Positions 1 to 10,919 of a DNA stretch of 64,000 nucleotides are shown here, piece after piece (position 1 is the first letter of the stretch; each line of letters opens with the position of its first letter). The notes below the pieces were generated by a model, which worked only from the letters and a program-made list of their open reading frames with translations, did not search any database and was not told the origin of the DNA. Source of the stretch: Zanthoxylum bungeanum (lineage: Eukaryota > Streptophyta > Magnoliopsida > Sapindales > Rutaceae). Made by a program: the position numbers and the translations under genes. Where the stretch lies: contig SKCR01023427.1 of the NCBI GenBank assembly GCA_019454045.1, positions 124,001 through 188,000 of the forward strand, read 5' to 3'.

Positions 1-3000
1 TGTGTTGAATCTCAGCCGTTGGTTGAGTGCCTCGAGATCGTACGGTCTCATAAATTTGGCTCCTTTTTCGAACGCTTTGATGCAAAGGTAAAACACTAAA
101 ATTACGGTTGCTCTTATAAAATTCTTGGTAATATCATAATTTAATATTTGATAAATTGCTTTATGTTTGTGTTGTTCTCTCGTCCACCATTCTTGAATAT
201 GATGTGCGGAGTGCCCATTAATTCTGAGAACAATTTGATTCACGGCCTTTGCTTAATTTGATTCATTGGCAATAGGTTTTGTCTATTCCGATCTCATTCT
301 CTCGTTCTGTTTGGATAAAAAATTATTACTTTTTGTCGTTTTATAGGTGGTGATTTTTCACTGAACGGATGTTTTGGATCTTACTAAGTGGTAGCTTGGC
401 CCGAAAACGGCCCGTTTGACTCTTTTTGACATGAGGTCCATTCGGGCTCACGTGCAGGCCCGGCATGGCATAAAGAGTCGGTGTCATTTTTTATTTGTAC
501 TTGTTATCTAAGATACTTTTTTTTATTGGCTATAAGATGTAATTAAGGATTCATGGAAAAAAAATTCAATACAAAATAATTATTTTAAAAATTTTAATCT
601 GAAAATGTAATTTACAACCATGATCTGGATTACGGGTCTGTAAGGACATCGGCTAAGTGTGTGTGTGGTGTGATTATATAACCAAACCAATTGCTACATG
701 TATAATCATTGTTTTAGATTTAAAATTTGAGGTTAATGAAACAATGATTTCATTAATTGCATTTTAGAGAAAGTTATTGTTGACTATGGCCGAAAGTTGC
801 ATGTCTTATTCATGCAAGTTGCATGCAACTTTCGGCCCCTTTTTGGCAGCCAGCTAATGAAGCAACAAGTCTGCAAGTTGGCAAAGTTGCCAACTGCCCA
901 ACCGCGTGTTACTGTAGCACGCGGTTTGGGCACTATAAAAAGAGAGCCCTCCCATTGTTATCTGCATCCCAAATCGTGAGGAAAGATAGAGAGTAAAGTG
1001 TTTGAGAGTTTTTTGTAAAGCTTGGGTTGTAAGCTTTGTAATTCTTTTGTAGGTATATATAAAAGAAGAGTTTTCTCTCAATTCACCTCTATTATTGTGT
1101 GTTTATTCACAACAAGTGGTATCAGAGCTACGGTTCCACGGAGGGATCCCGAAATTCGAAAACGAAGTTTCGATTCGGAAAATCGATTTCGACAAAAGTT
1201 GTCAAATATCGATTTTGAGCATATCATCGGACTTTTCACGGAGAGACGAGCACGGTGATATTTTCCGGCGATCGAACGGAGGTCGGACGAAGCCGCACGC
1301 GCCGCACGCGCCGGTCAGTAGCTGCTTCACGCGTTCCACGCGCAGACACGCGCCGCACGCGCCGCACGCGCCAACCCAACGAAGAAGACGACCACGTCAG
1401 CGCCCAGTCAGCGCCACGTCAGCGCACAGTCAGCAGCCCAGTCATCCGCCACGTCAGCGCACAGTCAGCGCCACGTCAGCGCACAGTCAGCAGTCCAGTC
1501 ATCTGCCACGTCAGCGGTGCCTGGTAAATTTCAGATAGGTCCCTGAACTTTCTGGAAATTACAATTTAGCCCCTATACTTTCAGAAATTTTCAATTTAGT
1601 CCTGGACTTTTTAGAAATTGCAATTTAGTCCCTGAACTTTTCCGTAATTGCACTTTGGCCCCTGAACTTTCGGAAATTGCACTTTAACCCCTGTAATTTC
1701 TGGAATTTGCAAATTGGTCCCTGTGTCGGATTTTACAAACGAAGTGTCATTTCCACCATTTTCGACCATTCCGGACGCAACGGTGAGGTCCGTTTTTTGA
1801 AATTCTGCTTAGAATTTTTATGATGGAGGGGAGCAACGGAAAAATGATTTTGTTAACCAGTACAAACTATTTCACATGGAGAGGAAGGATGAAAGACCTT
1901 CTATATGTGAAGGACTATGATGGATCGGTATTTCTGGAGAAGAAAACCAGAAGGAATGACCGATGGAAGTGGGCTAATCTTCACCAGAAAACATGCAGTA
2001 CTATTCGTCAGTGGATCGACGACAGTATCGTGAACCATGTCAGTGAAGAAACAAATGCACGTGTTTATGGAGAAAGCTGGAGGAGCTTTTTCGAGCAAAG
2101 ACTGGAAACAACAAGCTGTACTACATCAAGAAGATGATGGGTTTGAAATACCAGGAAGGTACAGCTGTGGCGGACCATATCAATGATTTCCTCGGAACCA
2201 TGAAGGAATTGTCTGGATTGGGCATAGACTTCGAGATGAGGTAAATGGTTTAATACTCCTTAATACGTTACCAGAATCTTGGGAAACGTTCAGATCTACG
2301 GTGATCAATTCAGCCGCAGATGGGAAAGTCACTATGGAGATGGCAAAGACCAGGATCTTCGAGGAAGAAAAGAGGACGAGAATGCAGGAGTCAGCATCAG
2401 CCTCAACCTCAGAAGCTCTAGTGACAGAAAAGAACAACAGAAGGGGGAGGAGTAAAAGCCGAGGCCCAGGTAGACCAGACAAGAACCGAGGTAAATCTAA
2501 AACTAGGGATATTGAGTGCTATCACTGCAAGAAGAAAGGCCATATGAAGCGGGATTGCTACAAACTGAAGAACGAGCAGTCCAGGAGAGATGGCGACTCT
2601 AATCAAGAAAGAGTTGCTACTACCACCGAGAAAACCTCCAAAGAATTTTGCATAATGTATGAAGAAGCTGTTGTGAATCTTGCCAGCCACGAGACCAGTT
2701 GGGTGATAGATAGTGGCGCCTCCATACACGCCACATCTCGCAGAGACTTCTTTTCATCTTACACACCAGGGGACTACGGTGCTGTAAGGATGGGGAATGA
2801 CGGACAGTCCAAAGCCGTCGGTATTGGAGACATCTGCCTTGAAACAGAGAATGGGACAAGGCTAGTGTTGAAGGGAGTCAAGCACATCCCAGACATTCGG
2901 TTAAACCTGATCTCAACAGGCAAGCTGGATGATGATGAAGGTTTCTGCAGCACCTTTAGTGACGGATGCTGGAAGCTCACTAAAGGATCAATGGTCGTGG

Positions 3001-6000
3001 CACGAGGTAAGAAAGACTCAACTCTGTATTTGATGCATGCTAAGCTTTCCAATAGTAGCATAAATACAGTCAACAGTAATGAGGCAACCGAGCTATGGCA
3101 TAAAAAGCTCGGTCACATGAGCCAAACAGGGATGGAGATACTACGCAGGAGGAATGTTCTTCCGGAATTGAAGAACTCACACTTACGGAAGTGTGAACAC
3201 TGCATGGCTGGAAAGCAGAACAGAGTATCCTTCCAGAGCTCCCCGCCTCAACGAAAACCGGAGGTACTAGATCTCATACATTCAGATGTATGCGGTCCGA
3301 TGCAGACACGAACACTCGGAGGGTCACTGTATTTTGTGACATTCATTGATGATCATTCAGGAGGATATGGGCATACACCTTGAAGAGAAAAGATCAAGTG
3401 TTGGAGTGTTCAAGGAGTTTCATGCTTGGTGGAGAGAGAAACCGGCAAGAAACTGAAGTGCATCAGAACAGATAACGGTGGAGAATACAGAGGTCCGTTT
3501 GATCAGTACTGCAAGACGCAAGCAAGGAATCAGACATCAAACGACACCTCCGAAGACACCTCAGCTGAATGGCCTAGCTGAGAGGATGAACAGAACCTTG
3601 TGCGAGAGGATCAGAAGCTTGCTGTCACAAGCCAAGCTGCCGAAGACATTCTGGGGGGAGGCACTCATCACAGCAGTTCATGTTTTGAACATGTCCCCAG
3701 CGGTCGCACTGAAAGGTAATGTTCCTAACCAAGCTTGGACAGGTAAAGAAGTGTCATACGAACACTTGCATGTCTTTGGGTGCAAAGCTTTTGTACATAT
3801 CCCAAAGGACGAGAGATCCAAGCTTGATGCAAAGACGCGACAGTGTGTCTTTATTGGCTATGGTCATGATGATTTCGGCTACAAACTGTATGATCCTGTG
3901 GAGAAGAAGATCGTCAGGAGCCGAGATGTTGTCTTCGTCGAAGACCAGACCATAGAAGATATCAGAAAGGAATTGAAGACAATGCCCCAGCAATACAGAA
4001 ATGTGAATCCAGAACCTCATACACCGGTGCCAGTACGAGTTGAAGATGAGGTTCCCAGACAGGAGGGTACAGGTGATGAAGCTCCCAGAGATGATGATCA
4101 TGATCAACCACCAGTACCAGAAGTTCCACCAACAGTTCCACAGAGAAGGTCTGACAGAGACAGGCGACCTTCAACCAAATACTGCATATGAGTATGTGCT
4201 GCTTACTGACGGGGGAGAACCCGAGAGCTATCAGGAGGCTGTGGAAACAGAGGACAGAGAAAAGTGGGAGGAAGCCATGCAAGATGAGATGAAATCTTTG
4301 CATGACAATCACACTTTTGAGTTGGTGAAATTGCCAAGAGGAAAAAGGGCTTTGAAGAACAAATGGGTGTACAGGGTGAAGCAACAAGAGCACACTTCAC
4401 AACCCCGATACAAAGCCAGACTAGTTGTCAAGGGATTCAATCAGAGGAAAGGCATTGACTTCGATGAAATCTTCTCTCCAGTTGTGAAGATGTCATCCAT
4501 CAGAGTGGTACTCAGCTTAGCAGCAAGCCTCGACCTGGAAGTTGAGCAGATGGATGTCAAGACCGCATTTCTTCACGGAGATCTGGAAGAAGAAATTTAC
4601 ATGGAGCAACCAAAAGGCTTTAGAGTCAGCGGGAAAGAGGACTTTGTGTGCAGACTCAGGAAAAGCCTATACGGTTTGAAACAGGCACCGAGACAGTGGT
4701 ACGTGAAGTTTGAGTCAGTTATGGGGGAGCAGGGATACAAGAAGACCACTTCAGACCATTGTGTTTTCGTTCAGAAGTTTTCTGACGATGACTTTATCAT
4801 CTTACTGTTATATGTAGATGATATGTTGATAGTTGGCAGGAATCAATCGAGGATTGATAATTTGAAGCAGCAACTGAGTAAGTCTTTTGAGATGAAAGAC
4901 TTGGGGCCAGCTAAGCAGATTCTTGGCATCAGGATCGGTCGTGATCGGAAAGCCAAGAAATTATACTTGTCACAGGAGGAGTACATCGAGAAGGTACTTC
5001 AGAGATTCCAGATGGACAAGGCTAAAGCGGTTAGCACTCCTCTTGCTACCCACTTTAGATTGAGTACGCAGCAGAGTCCCTCTACTGAGACAGGAAATGA
5101 GGAAATGAAACAGGTTCCATACACCTCAGCAGTGGGAAGTCTAATGTATGCCATGGTGTGCACAAGGCCAGACTTAGCACACGCAGTTGGATTGGTCAGC
5201 CGGTTTATGTCAAACCCAGGACGGGAACACTGGAATGCTGTCAAATGGATTATGCGGTCTTCGAGGCACATCCAAGATGAGGTTATGTTTTGGAAGCAGC
5301 GACAAACCAGTGTTGATGGGCTACACCGATTCAGATATGGCAGGAGATGTGGATACCCGAAAGTCTACTTCGGGGTATCTGATTACTCTCTCAGGAGGAG
5401 CTGTGGCATGGCAGTCGAGGTTGCAGAGGTGTGTTGCACTTTCTACAACAGAGGCGTAATTCATTGCAGCGACGGAAGCTTGCAAGGAATTGCTGTGGAT
5501 GAAGACATTCGTCCAGGAATTGGGTTTCAAGCAGGAGAAGTACATTTTGTACTGCGATAGCCAGAGCGCTATCTACCTTGGTAAAAATTCTACATTCATT
5601 CGAGGTCAAAACATATCGATGTGAGGTATCATTGGATACGGGACGTCCTGAGCTCAAGGTGTTAGAACTCAGGAAAATTCACACCGACGACCAACGGTGC
5701 CGATATGTTCACGAAGGTCTTACCGAAGGAGAAGCTTGAAATCTGTCGTGCCATAGCCGGGATGACAAAACTCTCCACATAGTCAGAGTGGGGAGATTCA
5801 GAGAACTACGATTGGCTTGATCCCAACTCAGGGTACGTAGGCAGTCATACAGATGCAGCCAGGGGAGGATCCTTTGGAGGATCCGGTTTGGATGATTGAT
5901 GGTCGGCTCAGATTTTGGAGAAATCTTCACCGAGGGGGAGATTTGTTGACTATGGCCGAAAGTTGCATGTCTTATTCATGCAAGTTGCATGCAACTTTCG

Positions 6001-7298
6001 GCCCCTTTTTTGGCAGCCAGCTAATGAAGCAACAAGTCTGCAAGTTGCAAAGTTGCCAACTGCCCAAACCGCGTGTTACTGTAGCACGCGGTTTGGGCAC
6101 TATAAAAAGAGAGCCCTCCCATTGTTATCTGCATCCCAAATCGTGAGGAAAGATAGAGAGTAAAGTGTTTGAGAGTTTTTGTTAAAGCTTGTATTGGAAG
6201 CTTTGTAATTCTTTTGTAGGTATATATAAAAGAAGAGTTTTCTCTCAATTCACCTCTATTATTGTGTGTTTATTCACAACAGTTATATCCAGTCACTTTC
6301 AGAAATATGATAATGAAACCAATTGTTATGATTCTTGCTTCTAATTCGTGCATATATTTCAAATCCTGCAGGAAACACCCAGTTACAGAAGCTTAATTCG
6401 ACAACATATAGACGTTGAAACAATAAGAAAGAGGCTGGAAGAAAATTGGTACTCAGGCAGCAACAGCAGTTTCTTTCGTGATTTGCTGCTTCTCTTCAAC
6501 AATGCCGTGGTTTTCTGTAACAAGAATTCCTCAGAATCCTTATCGGCCATTGAGCTTCGACAAATTGTTCTAAAGGAAATGGAGGAGCAGATGTCTAATC
6601 CAAACTCATCAATGAAAGAACAATCCGTGACATCCCCAGCAGCTCGAAATGTGAAGTTAGATTTACAATCTTCAAATTCTTTGCTGTCGAAACCAAATAT
6701 TTTAGCCCCGCTAATTGCTTGCCGCAAACGCAGCTCAATAACCTGTAAAAGAGCTGTGTCAGTGTCATCTTCCATGGACAAAAACCCAGTTCCGTCTTCT
6801 GTTAAGTCTGGTCATGACAAGCGTGTAACGAAGAAGAGATCAAGAGAAAGATCTGCAATGGGTAACACAATTGCAAAGAAGGAAATTGATGTTGATATCA
6901 ATGATGATGAAGTAGAGGAGGAGACTAACAGTGTGAATTCAAAGAGGAAAAACAAGGTGATTGTTAATGCTAAGAAGCGAAGTGCTGAAATTTTTTTGAG
7001 CAGAATTACTCGGAGCTCTCCACTGAAGGACTTTGTGATTAGTTCTGAAAACAGTAAAGGAGAAACGGCTGAACATAAGAAGAAAAACGGCAATGGTAAA
7101 GTTGATGCGAAAAAAGAGACCGTAGTCCATAAACGTTCTGGTGGGAAACGAGGGGAAGAGAGGGAAAGTCCGGCGAAGAAGAATGTGAGGCAGCCAGGGA
7201 AGAGGGCGGAGGAGGTGGTTCTGGGTAAACGGAGGAGGGGAAGTGCTGAAATAGAGGCCAGTGGTTCAGGGCATGCAAGGAAACGTTCAAGGAAATGA
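1..7298 (+). CDS. Bromodomain-containing protein, 3' part (exons 1-87 and 6372-7298)
   Basis: C-terminal 337 residues of a plant bromodomain protein of the MYB-bromodomain type, expected to read acetylated histones in the nucleus. The first visible exon (1-87) encodes VESQPLVECLEIVRSHKFG and ends AAG|GTAAAA. The intron runs to a TGCAG acceptor at 6371 and the next exon resumes in phase 0 with ETPSYRSLIRQHIDVETI. Together these give bromodomain helices: FFERFDAK, then the ZA-loop/helix part YRSLIRQHIDVETIRKRLEE, then FFRDLLLLFNNAVVFCNKNSSE with the asparagine expected in the acetyl-lysine pocket. The remaining 230 or so residues are low complexity, acidic then strongly Lys/Arg-rich, with several possible nuclear localisation signals, ending ARKRSRK. 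The start lies left of the window. A copia element (778-6281) occupies the intron; the coding sequence is intact. The family is clear, the exact orthologue is not. Confidence 0.85.
778..1114 (+). repeat. 5' LTR of copia 1
   Basis: This 337-bp LTR contains an inverted repeat (897-908 with 918-930, arms of the CCCAAACCGCGTG type) directly upstream of TATAAAA at 934-940. That is the expected U3 promoter layout. The partner LTR is 5944-6281. Confidence 0.95.
1117..1128 (+). other. Primer-binding site of copia 1
   Basis: TGGTATCAGAGC lies two bases after the LTR end. It is the plant copia PBS complementary to the 3' end of initiator methionine tRNA. Confidence 0.93.
1290..1515 (+). repeat. GC-rich leader repeats of copia 1 (CGCGCCGCACGCGCC, then CCACGTCAGCGC)
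   Basis: In the untranslated leader, CACGCGCC-type units (about 1290-1375) are followed by CCACGTCAGC / GCACAGTCAGC units (about 1394-1515). The same motif clusters occur in the leaders of copia 2 (about 20,845-21,118) and copia 4 (about 31,120-31,265). Open frames over this stretch are repeat artefacts. Confidence 0.85.
1525..1725 (+). repeat. About 31-bp tandem repeats in the copia 1 leader
   Basis: About six diverged copies of a unit like AATTTAGTCCCTGAACTTT followed by a GAAATTGCA-type end. Copia 2 (21,122-21,205) and copia 4 (about 31,005-31,112, minus) have about three such units, so copy number differs between relatives. Confidence 0.8.
1820..5782 (+). pseudogene. Frameshifted gag-pol polyprotein of copia 1
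   Basis: The open frame begins at ATG 1820 (MMEGSNGKMILLTSTNYFTW, Gag N-terminus). It continues with a CCHC zinc knuckle (CYHCKKKGHMKRDC, about 2518-2560), protease VIDSGASIHAT near 2702-2732, the integrase zinc domain (HKKLGHMS to CEHCMAGK, about 3099-3213) and core with QLNGLAERMNRT near 3560, reverse transcriptase with YVDDMLIVG near 4810, and RNase H with TDSDMAGD and LSTTEAE in 5187-5459. A stop near 5780 follows ICRAIAGMTKL. At least five changes of frame break it: near 2100-2250, 3350-3480, 4170, 5255 and after 5455. Most look like one-base indels. It cannot make one polyprotein as sequenced. Confidence 0.93.
5944..6281 (+). repeat. 3' LTR of copia 1
   Basis: This 338-bp copy of the 5' LTR has perfect 14-bp hairpin arms (6062-6075 and 6085-6098), TATAAAA at 6101 and a CACAACA end followed by the GTTAT duplication. 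Confidence 0.95.
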
Positions 7299-7871
7299 TT
7301 TAAGTTGTTGTGTAAGGCCATTTTTTTAATGTGTAACTTAAATGAATTTTTGGTTTCTACTGTCCACTAGACTTCAGAAATTGGAGGTGTGCATTATCAA
7401 AGTTTGTGCACTGTCAACGTTTAAAAAGAAAAAAATCTGAACAAAATAATTTTTTGAAAATAGTAGACAAAAGTAAATTAATTTCTTTTTATAATCAAAT
7501 TCCTTTTTTCAATTTTTAGGTCTAACTAATTGATTGATATTTACTCTAAATTTAGCTAATCATTTCACCCAATAATGGGTAAAATCTAACTGACATCTTA
7601 ATGTCAAGTAACACTAGAGGTATGACAAAACCACTCAAAATAAACCTCTGTTTATAGCTCACAAAAAATATATGAAAAATAATTTCATAAAAAAATTGCT
7701 CATGAAAGTATAGTGATTTCTCTCTAATCTATCATGTATTATTATTATGTAATGTAGACAAGAATGAGGTTCATTGCTCAATATTATGTTAAAATTCTTT
7801 TATAGTAATGCACAACAAAAGGAGAAGGCTATCCTTTAATCTTTATATAGATTTAGACTAGACTTTCCAAA

Positions 7872-7902
<31 letters not shown>

Positions 7903-8119
7903 AAGGAAAAGACTAGATTAACCAATAAATTCATCTTATCCAAAAAAAAAAAAAATTCAATAAACTCATAATTGTTAATATTAGCCCATTGAAATAATAA
8001 TTAAAAAAATAATAACATCGGTAAATTGTAATAAGATTATTACGTTTTTTTTTTTTTTTTTGTGGTCAAAAGAACTAATAAAAAAGTCTAGCTAGTTCTT
8101 TATCCATTTTCTTCCCAAC
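7299..8119. other. AT-rich intergenic stretch, no gene seen
   Basis: Downstream region of the bromodomain gene. It contains poly-A/poly-T runs (about 7869-7903, 7941-7953 and 8044-8060) and no supported coding sequence. Part is probably 3' UTR. Confidence 0.6.
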
Positions 8120-10016
8120 ATGACAACCTCGACCACCAATACCTCTCTCTCAAGGATGATCAAAAACCAGAATGGCATTTACAGTATTATTGCAGGTATC
8201 CACGATCGATCCTTTTCTTTAAAATGCTTTTATAGTTTCTGGGTATTTTTTGTTTGGTGTTTTTCTTAATTTTCTTTTTTGGCCTTTTTAATCCATGATC
8301 ATTGGTTTTAACATTTATTTCCATTGTTTTAGTTGTTTTAGAGGTGGGTTCTTTTTGGTATTGGCATCGGTTGATCATAATGGATTTGTGTGCTGAATCA
8401 TAAACAAATTAATGCAAATACATTTGTTTTAAGCTATTCCTTCAGTTCCAAAGATCAAGATCCCATCTTTGCTGATGAGCCCTTTATGCAGGCTAGGTTG
8501 ATGCACAAGTATTTGTTCTTGGAATTTTATCTGGCTAAATTTTAGGCAGATTTCAGCACTGAAAGTTCCTTGTTATCGACCAAGATCATTTAAAATTTAG
8601 TTACATCTAAAAGTTTTGCATTATGTTGATATTATGTCAGTTGTAGATTGATGTTTAAAAAAATGGACCTCTTAGACATTGATAAAGAACCATGTTAGGG
8701 GTTTGATTTAGTACAGACAGTCAAATCGGTATTTTATTAACCGGAGTACATTGGTTATATGTCTGTCTCTTCACTGGTTATGTCTTTCTCTTCCCATGGC
8801 AATTATTTTGTGCCTTTTGATAGGTATCTTTCAAGTCCTTATCAATGGTTGAACCCTGATCAATTTTTTTGCACCCATGAACTTATCATATGGGGCTGGT
8901 TTCATGGGAACAAACTGCTAGAAATTCTGCCAGACTCTATCATTAGCTACCATCACCGTGGTGATACTTGAAGTTATTCAAAGAAATGAATTTGTTTCAT
9001 AGCTGTGAACTTGTGGCACTCCCGGCTTCTATGTGGAACACCAATGACTGCTCACTGCATTGTTTTGGTTTGAGTAGAGAATGACCGTGTCCATGAGCGG
9101 TAGGCAAGTGTCACGTACTCGCGTGTTTGACCTTGTTATGTAGTCAATTCCATCATATGTGGATTGAAGATTTCTTGAAATATTGTTTGTTAAAATAACC
9201 GAAGATTGTGAATCCAAAGTCCTGTATTTGGTTTTAGAACCAAATGATTTTCCTTATTGAATTGCTAAAGGCCATACCTTGTCTGTGCTTCTCTATATTA
9301 CTGTTGCATGTAAAATGGTCTGTCGGTATGTGGTATAAACTATGATAACCTGTTTAAGGCTCTAAGTATCTGCTCTTTGTTGAAGCTTTTTTGGTAAATG
9401 CAGGCCTCTCTGACATGCAATTGAATGAAAACTTACCTGGGCCTCTTTCTGCAGTTTACGATTGTTTGGACAATAGACCTGAAGGTATGTATTCTATGCA
9501 AATGAAAATATTTAACTGGTTTTAATTGGAACTTGAAATCCATCAATGTAATTCTTTTATTATTCAATGACTCTCTAGCAAATAATAGGGGCATTGCAAG
9601 ATGGACTGTTACATCCTCATAACCTCTAGACATTGCTAATATCTGATATCTAACAAATGGCAGTATATCAGCCAACAGTAACAGACTGAATTAAAACTTG
9701 ATGCTTTGCTAAACATGTATTGTAATTATTGTCATACAAATTGTATATCCTTATTTTTGACCTATTAAAACCCGATTCTCAGCTAAGCTTCTTGTCTTGG
9801 ATTTAGTCATTTATTGTCATACAAATTTGAATATCATTTTTTTTTGAAATATAATCAGACTGTGTCGTCAAGTTTACAAGTTTTGGGCACTCTGCAACCT
9901 AATTAGTTATCATTTGATGGTACTAACCCCAGCTTGACAACAAACTGAAGTATGATACTGGTCATATCGGAATGACTACTGGCCTTAGCTTCATTCGATG
10001 GAAGGATCTGCATTAA
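8120..10016 (+). CDS. Possible small multi-exon gene or gene relic of unknown function
   Basis: Weakly supported. ATG 8120 opens a 76-nt exon encoding MTTSTTNTSLSRMIKNQNGI and ends GCAG|GTATCC. A TGCAG acceptor at 9403 leads in the matching phase to an exon (9404-9484) encoding LSDMQLNENLPGPLSAVYD and more, ending GAAG|GTATGT. Further on, 9934-10016 follows a CCCAG acceptor and encodes LDNKLKYDTGHIGMTTGLSF to a TAA at 10014. I could not connect the last exon to the second in a single frame: the direct splice gives an early stop. I do not recognise the protein. It lies tail to tail with EMSY-LIKE. It could be a real short gene with a missed exon, a relic, or chance. Confidence 0.3.
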
Positions 10017-10292
10017 TTCAATGTTGTCGAGGCTAAAGGTCAAATATGTGCTTCCAACTTTGAGGCCTCAAGCAGATTGTACCAGGTATTTCCTAGATAA
10101 CAATAGTTTCCATTTAGGAACTTGGGTTTAAATATAATTATATACAACTAAATAGATGCTATAATGTCCTTCTTCTCATCTATTACTATCTTCAGTTGAT
10201 TAATGTGTTTATGTGCTTTAATTTTCCAGAATTGTGCAAGAAAATCACTGTTAGTCAGATGTTACTACTAAAAGAAACTTTATTTCTTTAGA

Positions 10293-10661
10293 GGGTTATT
10301 TACATTTTACCACTAAACTTGGTAAAAAATAACAACAGAATATTGCAAATTTTAAAATATTATATTTTAGTACTAAACTTAAAGAACAAATAACATTTTA
10401 TTATTTTTTTTGTTAAAATATTAGTTGACCAATAAAATGTTTTTATTATTTTTCTGTTAAAATATTAGCTGACTGCTACATTTTAACACTAAGGCCAACT
10501 AAATCAATTAATGAAAAGTGATACAATGTTAGATTTTATATAATTTTAATAATAAAATGTTATTTTATTATAAATTTAGTAGTTAAATATAATATTTCAA
10601 AATTTGCAATACCCAATTATTATATTGCCATAAGTTTAATAGTAAAATATAAATAATCCTT
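10293..10661. mobile_element. AT-rich foldback MITE
   Basis: The ends are inverted copies. GGGTTATTTACATTTTACCA at 10,293 pairs with the complement of ATAGTAAAATATAAATAATCC ending near 10,659. The inner parts (ACTAAACTT, GCAAATTTTAAAATATTATA) repeat in inverted order. No coding potential. The superfamily is not certain. Confidence 0.65.
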
Positions 10662-10919
10662 ATTTAAATTGGGGCAGCAGCATGCAGAGAGAGTGCAGAG
10701 AGCACAAAGGTAACATCCAACGAGAGAAATTATACTGGAAAAACATATTTGCATTGTCAGATAGATGTTTTGAATGATTTTTACAGTTCTCAAGCTACAC
10801 CTAACATTCTGAAAGACCAGAGCCATGAGCTCATGTTCCCCGGAGAGTTTGCATCTAAGTAAACCGGTCGCCCTCTCCAGCCATCACTGCTAAGTCTTCT
10901 TGAGGCTACTTGCCATCCA

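Larger units (their letters stand above)
778..6281 (+). mobile_element. Ty1/copia LTR retrotransposon 1 (Tnt1/Tork-like), in the bromodomain gene intron
   Basis: LTRs at 778-1114 and 5944-6281 begin TGTTGACT and end CACAACA. A 5-bp target duplication GTTAT sits at 773-777 and 6282-6286. The primer-binding site TGGTATCAGAGC (1117-1128, initiator-Met tRNA type) follows the 5' LTR, and a purine tract GAGGGGGAGATT precedes the 3' LTR. The LTRs differ by about five substitutions and three single-base length changes, so insertion is fairly recent. The internal order gag-protease-integrase-RT-RNase H is the copia order. The coding region is frameshifted, so the copy is non-autonomous as sequenced. 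It is in the same orientation as the host gene. Confidence 0.97.

Noticed and set aside
797..1527. Arg/His/Pro-rich short proteins at the copia 1 left end
   Set aside because: They lie in the LTR and GC-rich leader repeats, before the Gag start at 1820.
6021..7321. Antisense open frames over the bromodomain exon and 3' LTR
   Set aside because: Shadows of the Lys-rich coding strand; no plant protein features.
8759..8971. 70-residue open frame
   Set aside because: No recognisable domain, biased residues, and it lies within a likely intron or intergenic DNA.
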